64,000 nucleotides of DNA from a virus (IMGVR_UViG_3300022752_004079:1-64000); one strand, 5' to 3'. Shown: positions 1 through 7,768, numbered from the stretch's first letter. Notes: generated from the letters alone by a model not told the origin. Translations and numbers: made by a program.

Positions 1-107
1 ACTATCTGCTCCTTCTCCATTTCTTTGGCTTGTTCAATTTCACCCATCATACTATTTTTGACACCCATTGGTAATTGTTTTACAAACCATTCTACTGCTG
101 TTTTCAT
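1..107 (-). CDS. Partial small MKTAVEW-type protein (C-terminus outside window)
   Basis: The gene begins with ATG at 107 and runs off the left edge, giving 35 visible residues that start MKTAVEWFVKQL. The same opening recurs in the 109-552 gene (MKTAMQEHIEWL, internal) and in the 17-residue peptide at 694-747 (MKQTAVEWLEQQL), so this is a small paralogous family. The start is placed by the repeated junction element immediately upstream. Function is unknown; the family is short, charged and helical in appearance. Confidence 0.6.
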   Translation of the reverse strand, partial: MKTAVEWFVKQLPMGVKNSMMGEIEQAKEMEKEQI

Positions 108-108
108 T

Positions 109-552
109 CTATTCTGATTTAAAGGTTTCGGAATAGTAATCATCTTTTTCTTCTAGTCCAAATCCATCCATTTGACCTTGATTATATGCCTCATTTATTT
201 GTTCTTTTTCTATATCTAATCTATATTTTGCATCTATTAAGCCCAATTCTAAATTTTTTACTAAAGTTGGTTCGGCATCTTTGCATATTTCTAATGCTTC
301 TTTAAGCCACTCAATATGCTCTTGCATTGCTGTTTTCATTCTATTCTGATTTAAACGGTTTTTTTTTTCACAACAAATATCAGGCATAATACCAAATACT
401 TCTTTAATAGTTGCTTCATCATATCCATCAAGTTTTAATGCCAATTCAATAGCATTTCTTATTGCATAAGGATAAGTACAAGTGTGTGTATCAATAGTCA
501 CTAATGGTCTTTGAGTGCTATCAAAATCTCTGTTGTCAATAATTATTCTCAT
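109..552 (-). CDS. Hypothetical protein, apparent fusion of two small genes
   Basis: 147 residues, unknown function. The first 71 residues are unlike the rest. From residue 72 the protein reads MKTAMQEHIEWLKEALE, which matches the start of the neighbouring MKTAV family. The DNA just before that methionine is the junction repeat found at other gene boundaries here, but read in a shifted frame (TTA AAT CAG AAT AGA instead of TTT AAA TCA GAA TAG). The simplest reading is that a small indel fused an upstream gene to an MKTA-family gene. It ends FKSE-stop inside another copy of the repeat. Confidence 0.6.
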   Translation of the reverse strand: MRIIIDNRDFDSTQRPLVTIDTHTCTYPYAIRNAIELALKLDGYDEATIKEVFGIMPDICCEKKNRLNQNRMKTAMQEHIEWLKEALEICKDAEPTLVKNLELGLIDAKYRLDIEKEQINEAYNQGQMDGFGLEEKDDYYSETFKSE

Positions 553-698
553 TTATTCTGATTTAAAGGTTTCTTTTTCTTTTTTTAAATAATTGGTAAT
601 ACCAATAGTGAATTGCTATACAAAATCCTGAAACACTAAATGCTCCATAAACAATACAAAATCCAATATCTTCACTGCTCATCTTATTCTGATTTAAA
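111..698 (-). repeat. Dispersed gene-junction repeat, four copies
   Basis: The 13-base core attctgatttaaa (plus strand) occurs at 111-123, 343-355, 555-567 and 686-698, usually within a longer match. On the coding strand it reads TTTAAATCAGAAT and sits directly before a start codon, often containing the TAA stop of the upstream gene. A shortened copy (gtttaaaggtta) lies near 757-767 and a diverged one precedes the thymidylate synthase start near 12608-12618. It may act as a shared ribosome-binding leader and as a recombination point that duplicated the small genes. Confidence 0.7.
563..682 (-). CDS. Small single-pass membrane protein (39 aa)
   Basis: A 39-residue frame starting MSSEDIGFCIVYGAFSV with one hydrophobic segment (about residues 7-25) and a basic tail ending KKRKRNL. 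Its TAA stop lies inside the junction repeat that precedes the 109-552 gene, and a repeat copy precedes its own ATG. Placement between two repeat copies and the lack of gaps support expression. Function unknown. Confidence 0.5.
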   Translation of the reverse strand: MSSEDIGFCIVYGAFSVSGFCIAIHYWYYQLFKKRKRNL

Positions 699-747
699 GG
701 GTATTAAAAAGTTGTTGTTCCAACCACTCTACTGCTGTTTGTTTCAT
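694..747 (-). CDS. Tiny MKQTAVEWLEQQL peptide, probably truncated paralogue
   Basis: A 17-residue frame, MKQTAVEWLEQQLFNTL, that resembles only the first part of the MKTAVEW family and stops within the junction repeat. It may be a decayed copy left by repeat-mediated deletion, or a functional micro-peptide. The next gene upstream ends only about 20 nt away. Confidence 0.35.
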   Translation of the reverse strand: MKQTAVEWLEQQLFNTL

Positions 748-766
748 TGTTCTTGTTGTTTAAAGG

Positions 767-1234
767 TTATTTATTTTTTGTTTTTAAAATTAAATCATAG
801 TAATCTATTAAACTTTCGCCATCCTTATTATATCGGATATACTTCAATGGAAACTCCGATCTGCATTTGGCAATTTTTTGTTTTCGAGTACCCGTTGTGT
901 TGTGCATATAATACAACCAAGCTTCCCAGTAATGATCTTGTTCCGGAGCTTTAAACGTAACTGCTATCTGCTTTCCAAAGAAAACAAATGACCACAATGG
1001 AGCCCATTCAAAACGATAATCAGTTGAAGTCCATTTGGTTTTCCATCCCAATCCAACAAAATCAAATCCAATCTTTTTAGTAACAAATTTTAGATATCCT
1101 GGTTTGTCTGGATCCTTAATGGTTCTTCGTGGAAAAAAATAAGGAGTGCCAATAGCAATCTTACCAAAGTACCATTTCAATTTTGGTCGTTTGAATGGAG
1201 AACAAAATGCTTTAAGATAACTAAATTTATTCAT
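767..1234 (-). CDS. Conserved phage hypothetical protein, Trp/Tyr/Phe-rich
   Basis: 155 residues, starting MNKFSYLKAFCSPF. Rich in aromatic and basic residues with alternating short strands (for example KLKWYFGKIAIGTPYFFPRR) and no clear membrane segment. The general look matches conserved hypothetical proteins of large phages, but I cannot assign a fold or role. It is followed closely by the zinc-ribbon gene upstream (3-nt gap), so the two are probably co-transcribed. Confidence 0.7.
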   Translation of the reverse strand: MNKFSYLKAFCSPFKRPKLKWYFGKIAIGTPYFFPRRTIKDPDKPGYLKFVTKKIGFDFVGLGWKTKWTSTDYRFEWAPLWSFVFFGKQIAVTFKAPEQDHYWEAWLYYMHNTTGTRKQKIAKCRSEFPLKYIRYNKDGESLIDYYDLILKTKNK

Positions 1235-1237
1235 TGT

Positions 1238-1660
1238 TTATATTCTATCTTCTGCAGTAAATCCTGCCCCATCCGTTTCAGGTCCATTATCAATCAAAGT
1301 TTCAACTTTAATTTCACCATCAACCAATCTAGACACAGAACAATATTCTATTTGCGAATTACCTAGAACATGTTGTTCAAGTTCTGCGTGTTCGGATTCA
1401 GTTTCTAATGAACCACATTGCGTTGCAACGGCGCCATAAACTTTTAATCTATAGGCACCGTACGGATTTTTTAGTTCTTTTATTTCCCAATCAGTTTCAG
1501 TTAACTCACTTAGTTTTTTATCTCTATTAACAATTGTAGCCGAATAATGATAGCCGCAATTTGCACAGTTAACATATTCTTCACCTGTTTTGTAATAAAA
1601 GTCACTGAATGCTTCGCATTTACAATTAGGACATTCCATATAATCAATTACGCTTGCCAT
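1238..1660 (-). CDS. Zinc-ribbon protein of unknown function
   Basis: 140 residues. Near the N-terminus (residues 9-40) there are two CxxC pairs, CPNC and CANC, about 21 residues apart, the pattern of a zinc ribbon. The rest is polar, with no recognised domain. Zinc ribbons in phage early genes often bind nucleic acid or RNA polymerase, but this is inference. It is in a run of small co-directional genes downstream of the promoter at 2057-2089. Confidence 0.65.
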   Translation of the reverse strand: MASVIDYMECPNCKCEAFSDFYYKTGEEYVNCANCGYHYSATIVNRDKKLSELTETDWEIKELKNPYGAYRLKVYGAVATQCGSLETESEHAELEQHVLGNSQIEYCSVSRLVDGEIKVETLIDNGPETDGAGFTAEDRI

Positions 1661-1686
1661 ATTCTTTTTCTTTAAGATAACTAAAT

Positions 1687-2046
1687 TTATTCATCGATTG
1701 TTTTATTTTCTTTTCGTATACGGTCTTCGGCTATTTGATAAACATCGAAAAAATCATTTCGGTCATTTATATTTAAGTCTAACAACCGCGGTCCTACCGT
1801 CTCCATATCACAACAATTCTCATCGGCATCATATTTCAACCATGCAATAGTATAACATGTTTCTGGTGAATTGAACATAGTTGCTTGGATACTAACATTA
1901 TCTCGTCGGAAGAAGCCGCCGTCTAATTCCCAACCATCAGCTAAGTATTCTTCTTGCTTGTTATAGTAATGATTAGGTTGCCATTTCACAATTTTATATC
2001 GACCTTGACTAAACCGGCACTCGATGTTGTTGATTCTAACTTTCAT
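1687..2046 (-). CDS. Hypothetical protein, first gene after promoter
   Basis: 119 residues (MKVRINNIECRFSQGRYKIV...). No recognised domain; mixed alpha/beta composition with no membrane segment. The ATG lies only about 10 nt downstream of the -10 element of a clear class A promoter (2057-2089), so the transcript has a very short leader. This gene heads the leftmost early-type operon. Confidence 0.65.
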   Translation of the reverse strand: MKVRINNIECRFSQGRYKIVKWQPNHYYNKQEEYLADGWELDGGFFRRDNVSIQATMFNSPETCYTIAWLKYDADENCCDMETVGPRLLDLNINDRNDFFDVYQIAEDRIRKENKTIDE

Positions 2047-2056
2047 AACTCTTTTT

Positions 2057-2089
2057 CTTTAAGATATGAAATTGATTTCAATTATCCAA
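2057..2089 (-). promoter_or_regulatory. Class A promoter (TTGGA-N-TATCTTAA)
   Basis: On the minus strand a TTGGA (2089-2085) is followed after a 20-base spacer (TTG to TAT) by TATCTTAAAG ending at 2057, just before the ATG at 2046. The same arrangement recurs at 4896, 10603, 15155, 16409 and 56707. The spacing fits the TTG/TA promoters of Bacteroidota. Confidence 0.6.
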
Positions 2090-2090
2090 A

Positions 2091-2393
2091 TTATACAGCT
2101 GAATAATTAAGTATGTTTTCTATTATTTTTTCAATTTCTTCTCGCGATACCCAACCAAGTACATCATCGTCAGTATCAGTAAATCTTTGAGTGCACCACA
2201 CTCGATCACCAGCCGCTTCCCAAATAGCAATTTCAAAGGTGACGTAGTCTTCCGGCGAATTGAGATCTTCTCGAGGAGTGCAATAATTACTTTCTCCACA
2301 TTGAACGGAAAGAACATGTCCGTTAATTTCCGTGTGTGAACAAAATCCAGCCCCGCGTGATTTAGTTTGAAATTTCAAGTCAGTGAATTTCAT
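2091..2393 (-). CDS. Hypothetical protein (100 aa)
   Basis: 100 residues, starting MKFTDLKFQTKSRGAGFCSH. Acidic, several Trp and Cys residues, no membrane segment or known motif. A beta-rich fold is suggested by the composition. It ends two bases before the class A promoter of the next operon. Function unknown. Confidence 0.6.
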   Translation of the reverse strand: MKFTDLKFQTKSRGAGFCSHTEINGHVLSVQCGESNYCTPREDLNSPEDYVTFEIAIWEAAGDRVWCTQRFTDTDDDVLGWVSREEIEKIIENILNYSAV

Positions 2394-2404
2394 TTTTTTA
2401 ATTA

Positions 2405-2716
2405 TTAAGTTGTTTTTTCGGTTGCATACAATTTATCAGATTCTGAAAATTTAAGTCCCCACATTAAATGGATCCATTGCATTTCGCGTTCGGCATACTT
2501 AGCTGAATATCTAAATGTTTTCATGAGATATTTTTTACCCCATTGTATCCATTCATCGCTTTGGGCTTCAGTCATAGTCCAGTCATTGAACCAATTGTCT
2601 TTGCGATCTTTAACATCATCATATGTTACCGCATGCCCAGCAATGCAAAACATTTCATTGATTAAATCAACGATTGCCTTTTCTTCTTTTTGTTGTCTTG
2701 TTAATCTCTTTGCCAT
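2405..2716 (-). CDS. Hypothetical protein (103 aa)
   Basis: 103 residues, starting MAKRLTRQQKEEKAIVDLINEMF; strongly helical, charged, with four Trp residues toward the C-terminal half. No recognised domain. It is separated from the 2091-2393 gene by 11 nt, so the pair is likely translated from one message. Confidence 0.6.
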   Translation of the reverse strand: MAKRLTRQQKEEKAIVDLINEMFCIAGHAVTYDDVKDRKDNWFNDWTMTEAQSDEWIQWGKKYLMKTFRYSAKYAEREMQWIHLMWGLKFSESDKLYATEKTT

Positions 2717-2760
2717 ATACTTTTTAATTAAAATAGTGAAAAAAACAGGTATTATCTAAT

Positions 2761-3459
2761 TTATTTGATCCATGTTATTTCATTTGTCGTTGCATCCCAT
2801 TCAACGGTTACTGGAAGATTCATATATGTATAACGTTCATCCAATACCGATGCATTGATGAAATGTGTATGTCCATTAAAGTAATATCCAGCACTTCCAT
2901 GTATATGTCCAAATACATGAATCTTTGGTTGCAATACATTAACTCGCTCTCGCAGCAATTCACATCCTACGTGCATGTTTTTATTGCCCGGAATATCCAA
3001 ATATCCATAAGCCGGGCCATGCGTGATCAAGATGTCGGTATCATCCGGAATTGCATCCCATCGCATTTGCATTTCTTTGCCATTGCGAGGCAAATTAAAC
3101 GCCCAATTGAAAAATTCAGGTTGCCATGGTGAACCATAAATTTTAATGCTTTGGTCCCTGTCTATGTCGTATAACGCATAACTTTCATCTTGCAAATAAT
3201 CAATTGTTTTAAATTTGGCTAATTCTGTTTTGGCCCATGGTGAATTTGTTTCCATGATGCGATCATGATTGCCAGCAATAAATATTTTTTTATCGTATCC
3301 TTTGATACCATTGAACCATTCAAAGAAATGTTGAGCATCTTCTTTGTGATATCCAGAATTCATGAAATCGCCTGCATGTACAAGTAAATCTCCCCCGGGA
3401 AGATCTGCTTCAATTTCATGATGTCGCGTATGTGTATCGGATATAAAAGTAATTTTCAT
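2761..3459 (-). CDS. Calcineurin-like metallophosphoesterase
   Basis: 232 residues with the full signature of the metallophosphoesterase superfamily: DTH at residues 8-10, GD at 30-31, GNHD at 63-66, a histidine in ITHGP, and a C-terminal GHIH. These residues bind two metal ions. Family members hydrolyse phosphomono- or diesters, including nucleotides and nucleic acid ends; phage versions may act on nucleotides or RNA, but the substrate cannot be told from sequence. It has a normal length for a single-domain enzyme and a metal site that looks intact. Confidence 0.9.
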   Translation of the reverse strand: MKITFISDTHTRHHEIEADLPGGDLLVHAGDFMNSGYHKEDAQHFFEWFNGIKGYDKKIFIAGNHDRIMETNSPWAKTELAKFKTIDYLQDESYALYDIDRDQSIKIYGSPWQPEFFNWAFNLPRNGKEMQMRWDAIPDDTDILITHGPAYGYLDIPGNKNMHVGCELLRERVNVLQPKIHVFGHIHGSAGYYFNGHTHFINASVLDERYTYMNLPVTVEWDATTNEITWIK

Positions 3460-3479
3460 AATGATAATATATGAATATG

Positions 3480-3683
3480 TTATTCAATTTCAAAGAAATC
3501 TTTAATCTTTTTTGCATAACATGTTACTGCTGGTTCAATCAATATGAAACCACCAATTGCAGCAAAAATAGATGTCAATGTTGTTGGTGATGTTAAATAA
3601 AGATTAATAGATAACACACCTATAAAACAAAAACAAATTGCTGCAGCATAATAAAAAACACGTTTAAAAAATTTTTGTATCAT
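3480..3683 (-). CDS. Small membrane protein with two TM segments
   Basis: 67 residues. Two hydrophobic stretches (about residues 10-30 and 36-54) joined by a short loop, with a basic start and a charged tail ending KKIKDFFEIE. No recognised family. Could be a holin-like or superinfection-type membrane protein, but nothing specific supports either. Confidence 0.55.
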   Translation of the reverse strand: MIQKFFKRVFYYAAAICFCFIGVLSINLYLTSPTTLTSIFAAIGGFILIEPAVTCYAKKIKDFFEIE

Positions 3684-3704
3684 ATGTTTTATTTTATATT
3701 CAAC

Positions 3705-3932
3705 TTAAAGATCGCAACAAAGATCGCAGCTGTCTACTTGTTTTGGTTGTGTTAGTGTATCAACACGATATGGTTCATACTGTTCAATTAACATGTTTCG
3801 AAGCAGCTGATTTTCTTGTTCGAGATATTGACATTCATCATGTTTTTTAATAGCATACGTTGATATTACAGAACCGATTGCAATACCAATTACGATGCCT
3901 ACTGCTGCTAAATAAAATTCAATTTTGTTCAT
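3705..3932 (-). CDS. Single-pass membrane protein with coiled coil (spanin-like shape)
   Basis: I place the start at 3932 (MNKIEFYLAAVGIV), 75 residues, because a longer version overlaps the upstream gene by 44 nt. One N-terminal membrane segment (about 6-26) is followed by a short coil and a Cys-rich tail (CDLCCDL). The shape is like an inner-membrane spanin, but there is no sequence proof and no overlapping lipoprotein partner. Confidence 0.5.
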   Translation of the reverse strand: MNKIEFYLAAVGIVIGIAIGSVISTYAIKKHDECQYLEQENQLLRNMLIEQYEPYRVDTLTQPKQVDSCDLCCDL

Positions 3933-4176
3933 TTTGTTGTTGTTTTGTTTGTTCGTATTCATATCGTTGTGTAATCAATGCACGCTGCGTACTGCTGCGT
4001 TGCGATGTTTTGTTTTGTACCATTTCGTATTCTTGTTTCAATGTATCCATGTCCATCTTGGCAATTTCGCGTTTTGATGGCGGTAAATAATCTGTTGGAT
4101 CTACGTTTTTCATAAATTCTTGCAAGAATGCTGCATACTGTTCTTGCTGTTCCGGTGTTAAATTGTCTGTATTCAT
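3919..4176 (-). CDS. Hypothetical Gln-rich protein (85 aa)
   Basis: 85 residues starting MNTDNLTPEQQEQYAAFLQ. Helical and very polar, with a Gln/Asn/Thr-rich tail (YEQTKQQQNEQN). No known domain. Its end overlaps the start of the downstream membrane protein by 14 nt. Function unknown. Confidence 0.55.
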   Translation of the reverse strand: MNTDNLTPEQQEQYAAFLQEFMKNVDPTDYLPPSKREIAKMDMDTLKQEYEMVQNKTSQRSSTQRALITQRYEYEQTKQQQNEQN

Positions 4177-4177
4177 G

Positions 4178-4342
4178 TTATGATATTATGTTAATTAACA
4201 ACCAAATTGCACAAGAATATCCTGCCGTTCCTACAAACAACATTGATTCTATTAACAAATCTGATTGTGGTTCCTTTAATCCTTTTATCAATCTAATTAC
4301 GCAAGCTACTGCTAACGGAATTCCAAAAAATGCTAATGTCAT
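4178..4342 (-). CDS. Small two-TM membrane protein (54 aa)
   Basis: A 54-residue frame starting MTLAFFGIPLAVACVIRL, with hydrophobic segments at about 2-18 and 35-53 and a short charged loop between (KGLKEPQSD). The TAA stop lies one base before the ATG of the 3919-4176 gene and the frame fills the gap exactly between two other genes, which supports it being real. Function unknown. Confidence 0.5.
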   Translation of the reverse strand: MTLAFFGIPLAVACVIRLIKGLKEPQSDLLIESMLFVGTAGYSCAIWLLINIIS

Positions 4343-4352
4343 ATCTGTTATA

Positions 4353-4559
4353 TTAAAATGATTGTTTTGAGTCTAGATACGTTGGTAACTGAGTATGAAA
4401 TAATTGCTGTATGCTATACACTCCTATCCACTGCACTTGTTCCCAATTCCCCGTTACCTTTTGAATATACAAGTGCCACATATTTGTTCCACCAAATGTA
4501 CTAGTGTCTTTTACAGCTTTAAGTCGTCCTTCTGTTACTTCGAATTGTTTTATTTTCAT
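4353..4559 (-). CDS. Hypothetical protein (68 aa)
   Basis: 68 residues, starting MKIKQFEVTEGRLKAVKDT; several Trp and Gln residues (WEQVQWIGVYSIQQ). No recognised domain and no membrane segment. Lies in the operon started by the promoter at 4896-4928. Confidence 0.55.
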   Translation of the reverse strand: MKIKQFEVTEGRLKAVKDTSTFGGTNMWHLYIQKVTGNWEQVQWIGVYSIQQLFHTQLPTYLDSKQSF

Positions 4560-4564
4560 ATCTC

Positions 4565-4885
4565 TTATTTTTTATTGTTACATGTTTTTGTTAAAAAATC
4601 ATTAAGTGAATGTCCGCAAACACAAGTTTGTGAAGAAACATCAAATTTACAATCAAGCTTGGATACTTTTTTATCGGCAAGAAATACACCTATTTGTGAT
4701 TGCAATGAATGCGTGTTAGCAGGAACTGCATCAATTGGACCATCATACTTTGTTATGCTACCATCAGCATGAACTGTCATTGAAAGTCTTAGTTTTCTAG
4801 GTTCTTGTCGTGGCTTCTTGCAAAGCATTCCTAGTTGACGTAAAGCAAGATACAATTTGGTTTGAAAATTTCTTTTACGCTTCAT
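4565..4885 (-). CDS. Hypothetical basic protein (106 aa)
   Basis: 106 residues with a very basic start (MKRKRNFQTKLYLALRQ) and five Cys residues, three of them near the C-terminus (CDVSSQTCVCGH pattern region). No known family. First gene after a class A promoter; its ATG is about 11 nt from the -10 element. Confidence 0.55.
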   Translation of the reverse strand: MKRKRNFQTKLYLALRQLGMLCKKPRQEPRKLRLSMTVHADGSITKYDGPIDAVPANTHSLQSQIGVFLADKKVSKLDCKFDVSSQTCVCGHSLNDFLTKTCNNKK

Positions 4886-4895
4886 AACTCTTTTT

Positions 4896-4928
4896 CTATA
4901 ATATAGAAAAATATATACAATAATCCAA
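4896..4928 (-). promoter_or_regulatory. Class A promoter (TTGGA-N-TATATTATAG)
   Basis: TTGGA at 4928-4924 and TATATTATAG at 4905-4896 on the minus strand, 20 bases between TTG and TAT. Directly precedes the 4565-4885 gene. Confidence 0.6.
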
Positions 4929-4949
4929 CCAACACGAAAGAAACTTTGT

Positions 4950-5314
4950 TTATCCTTTAATTATTTTTTTTGATTCCTGTTCGGTTTCTTTAACCAACAT
5001 GTATGTGTCTATTAGCTTGTCAAATCGACGATCTACGTATGAATTTAATTCATCCGTACGGCGCCACATTGCTTCGTCGTTTCGTTCCATTGCTTCGTTA
5101 ACATTGCGAATTTCATTGTGTAATTGTCTTCGCAATTCTTCGAATTCATGACCAACGTTTCTATGTAAATTAGAAAATTGGTCGTTGTTGTAACGATCCA
5201 TTGTTTCTGATTGTTTTTGTAATTTTAATATCTTCACAGTACTATATACAGCAATAGCAGCAATTGCCACCAAAACCGTTATTAGTACTCCAAAAATGAA
5301 ATTTAGTGTTTCCA
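4950..5314 (-). CDS. Membrane-anchored coiled-coil protein
   Basis: Start chosen at 5314 (METLNFIFGVLITVL) because a strong GGAGG (5326-5322) lies 7 nt upstream; a longer frame exists but has no such site. 121 residues: an N-terminal membrane segment (about 4-28), then a long charged helix with heptad-like spacing containing repeated NE, RR and ER patterns. It is preceded by a tiny lipoprotein gene. Such a pair recalls spanins (membrane-anchored coil plus lipoprotein), though the order is reversed from lambda Rz/Rz1 and the lipoprotein is very short. Confidence 0.6.
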
Positions 5315-5356
5315 TAAGTTTCCTCCGTATGTCAAAGAACTCCCGTGTTGGGTTGG

Positions 5357-5455
5357 TTATCGTACTTGCGAATATGCATCGCAAGAAGACTTTGATGAGC
5401 GGCATGCAACAAGCGTGCAACACATCGCAATAAGTAGTATCATTAAATGTTTCAT
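5357..5455 (-). CDS. Tiny lipoprotein (32 aa)
   Basis: A 32-residue frame, MKHLMILLIAMCCTLVAC followed by RSSKSSCDAYSQVR. It has a basic n-region, a hydrophobic core and a lipobox (LVAC, modified Cys at 18), leaving a mature peptide of 15 residues. Its ATG overlaps the stop of the upstream gene (ATGA at 5455-5452), typical of translational coupling here. Could be an outer-membrane spanin-type or superinfection-exclusion lipoprotein; not decided by sequence. Confidence 0.55.
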   Translation of the reverse strand: MKHLMILLIAMCCTLVACRSSKSSCDAYSQVR

Positions 5456-5664
5456 ATTGGATTGCCTGTTACGTTTTTATGATTAACATATTCTTGTACT
5501 GCTGCATCATATTCCTCTCTTGGAAATGCAACGCGCACATTGTCAACATAAGCAAATACTTCACGTGGAAACATCATGATGTCTGAAAGTTTATCAAAAT
5601 CAATTGATTGAAGTTTGTAGTAACTTCCTGATTCAGCATACCTTGCAAGTATTTCTATTTTCAT
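5452..5664 (-). CDS. Hypothetical protein (70 aa)
   Basis: 70 residues, starting MKIEILARYAESGSYYKLQS. No membrane segment or recognised domain. Its stop overlaps the start of the tiny lipoprotein gene. Upstream (5665-5736) is very A+T-rich with no other gene; it includes an ATATTTATTTATAT stretch on the coding strand that resembles motif B. Confidence 0.55.
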   Translation of the reverse strand: MKIEILARYAESGSYYKLQSIDFDKLSDIMMFPREVFAYVDNVRVAFPREEYDAAVQEYVNHKNVTGNPI

Positions 5665-5736
5665 AACAATATCCTACATATAACAAATTTACAACTTATA
5701 TAAATAAATATATAGAAAATAAATTTAACATCCAAA

Positions 5737-7680
5737 TTATTTGATTGTTTTTACGACTTCACCATTTTCATATATTTCGATAACAATGCCCGTTGCCGAT
5801 TCATCAATATCCTGTCCTAACAAATTAGTGCGCCGAGATATTATTCGAATACTTGATTTATTGTTGATTACTATAGGATCAAACACTTCATATGCTCCGT
5901 CGACGTCATACTGAGTCAGTCTGTAATAATTGTACGTAGGTTTAACTGCGGCATCTGTAACATCATAATGAAGTTCTTGAGTTGAATTGCCTGCGGCTGC
6001 AACTGTTGCTAGTTCAAACCATGTTACTCCATTCTCGCTTTTTTCCACTACAAAGTGAGTTGTATTATGTTCAGTAGCAGTTGCCCAATATATTAAATTA
6101 TCTGCAGCTACTTTTTTACCAGAAAAGTACAACAATTCAATTGGTAGTGCTCCCATTGTTATGATTAGAAATTGTTGTGTTTGTGTATTGCATCCGGCAG
6201 CATTTGAAACTGTAACTCGCACTGCTCCATTAGTGGTTGTTTGTGGCCATGTGAATGATATAGTCGGTGAGTTAGAATTAGGTATATTCGTCCATGCAGG
6301 TGCAGAAACTGTTTGTGTGTATGACCAAGCATAAGTGACTCCTGCAATTGGTGTGATCGAGTATGTCTCAGAGGTACCTGCAATGATATTGTTGTTTCCT
6401 GTCACACTGCTTACTGCTGGAACACTAGGATTGACAGTAACACTGGTGTTAGTTGATGCGTTGCATCCATTTGATGAAACGGTGAGTGTATAGCTTTGTG
6501 TGGCATTGGGTGTTGCCCACGGACTAGGTGCTGATGTATTTGTTAGATTAACGTTAGGTGACCATGTGTATGTAATAGGAGCTCCTACAGGCAATCCAGT
6601 CACCGTGCTAACAAGTTGAGTAGATGATCCTGCGCATATTGGGTTAATGCTCGGAGCAATACTAACAGAGGGCATCGGATTAACGGTGATTGTTGCAGCT
6701 GCACATCCTGCACTGAATTGATTGTTGTTATAGTTTCTTGCGTAGTATGTAGTTGTTGATGTCGGAGCAACAGAGATGGAATTTCCTGTACCGATGAAAG
6801 TAGAACCACAACCACCTGCATACCAGTACACAGTACCTATTGCTCCGTTTGCAGTGAGTGTTGTTGAGAAACCACTACACACTGACATAAAGCTGGCTGA
6901 TACTGATGTAGGATTAGTTGGAGGTGGAGGAGGTACGCAACTGCCCGTATATGTTACATTCAAAGCAATACCTGAACCCGTAATTGAAACATCTGAATAA
7001 AACTGCACAGTAACAGTTTGTCCTGGTGCTGATGTATAGGAAACAAATTGTCCCATTTGCCATGTACCTAGTATTGTACCACCCGTTCCGCTTCCGGAGT
7101 AGATTCGCACCCAGTCACAACAAGACTCACCTGAGGTAGATCCACTGATTGAGATTACGGCACCACCAGCATTATTTAAAACCGTGAACCCATTAGCATA
7201 GTTGGAGTAGTTTCCAAACTGACCTCCATGATCATAAAGCGTTGTGTTTGTTCCACAAGCAACACTATTGGAACCGTTATAAGGAATTAGTGTACCTCCG
7301 CTACCGCCACCACTGCATTGTGCTGTACCAATAGAACCACCAAACGATGATCCGCCGGTTTGTAGTGTTTGTAATGCAATTACTGTAGCACCCGTACTAC
7401 TAGTTACTCGAATTTGACATTCGTATGAATAGGAGCCAGTAATGGAACGCCAAACACGAATTGTTGCTCCTGCAGCGGCATTAAAAGTAACAGTAGCTGG
7501 GCCGTAACCACCACCTAAGGTAACGTTGGAAACTACAGTGATTCCATTAACTGACACAGAAGCTCGATTGCCATTCCAACCATCGCCGTAGGTGTCGGTC
7601 AGGTAAAGTGTATGAGTGCAGGTTTGCGAAAGAACGAAACTTGAGACAAAAACAAAAACAGATAGCAAAAAATTCTTCAT
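5737..7680 (-). CDS. Secreted multidomain protein with T9SS type A-like tail
   Basis: 647 residues. A Sec signal peptide (residues 1-19, ending SFVLSQ) is followed by a DTYGDGWNG domain (about 21-105), a CUB-like domain (about 130-247, containing CCDWVRIYSG), a proline linker, two Ig-like domains (about 255-335 and 337-418), another beta domain, and a LPIELLYFSG module (512 on) typical of Bacteroidota secreted proteins. The last 40 residues (TNLLGQDIDE ... GEVVKTIK) match the end of T9SS type A sorting domains, although the usual YPNP part seems missing. Export by the host T9SS and placement outside the cell is therefore inferred. Such a protein is unexpected in a phage. It appears less A+T-rich than its neighbours, consistent with acquisition from a host. 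Confidence 0.8.
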   Translation of the reverse strand: MKNFLLSVFVFVSSFVLSQTCTHTLYLTDTYGDGWNGNRASVSVNGITVVSNVTLGGGYGPATVTFNAAAGATIRVWRSITGSYSYECQIRVTSSTGATVIALQTLQTGGSSFGGSIGTAQCSGGGSGGTLIPYNGSNSVACGTNTTLYDHGGQFGNYSNYANGFTVLNNAGGAVISISGSTSGESCCDWVRIYSGSGTGGTILGTWQMGQFVSYTSAPGQTVTVQFYSDVSITGSGIALNVTYTGSCVPPPPPTNPTSVSASFMSVCSGFSTTLTANGAIGTVYWYAGGCGSTFIGTGNSISVAPTSTTTYYARNYNNNQFSAGCAAATITVNPMPSVSIAPSINPICAGSSTQLVSTVTGLPVGAPITYTWSPNVNLTNTSAPSPWATPNATQSYTLTVSSNGCNASTNTSVTVNPSVPAVSSVTGNNNIIAGTSETYSITPIAGVTYAWSYTQTVSAPAWTNIPNSNSPTISFTWPQTTTNGAVRVTVSNAAGCNTQTQQFLIITMGALPIELLYFSGKKVAADNLIYWATATEHNTTHFVVEKSENGVTWFELATVAAAGNSTQELHYDVTDAAVKPTYNYYRLTQYDVDGAYEVFDPIVINNKSSIRIISRRTNLLGQDIDESATGIVIEIYENGEVVKTIK

Positions 7681-7760
7681 ATGGTATCCTTTAATTAAAC
7701 GATACTCACTTGAAGAATCTTTTCAGAAACCCCCATCTACCATGGGCCGGTCGAGTTTAA

Positions 7761-7768
7761 TATAAATA
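7761..7768 (-). promoter_or_regulatory. Motif B (ATATTTATA) between the T9SS cargo genes
   Basis: The coding strand reads TGATATTTATATTAAACT immediately after the stop of the 812-residue gene and about 80 nt before the next start. Same motif as at 10221, 16965, 25023, 29403, 48459 and 57253. Candidate promoter element; the 80-nt gap also has a weak CCCAT/ATGGG hairpin without a T-tract. Confidence 0.4.

Noticed and set aside
7732-7746. CCCAT/ATGGG hairpin between the two cargo genes as a terminator
   Set aside because: Only a 5-bp stem and no T-tract follows on the minus strand.
7761-7768. Calling TATAAATA here a T4-type late promoter
   Set aside because: It reads TATAAATA only on the plus strand, pointing away from the genes; the coding strand reads TATTTATA, so I list it as an unassigned motif.
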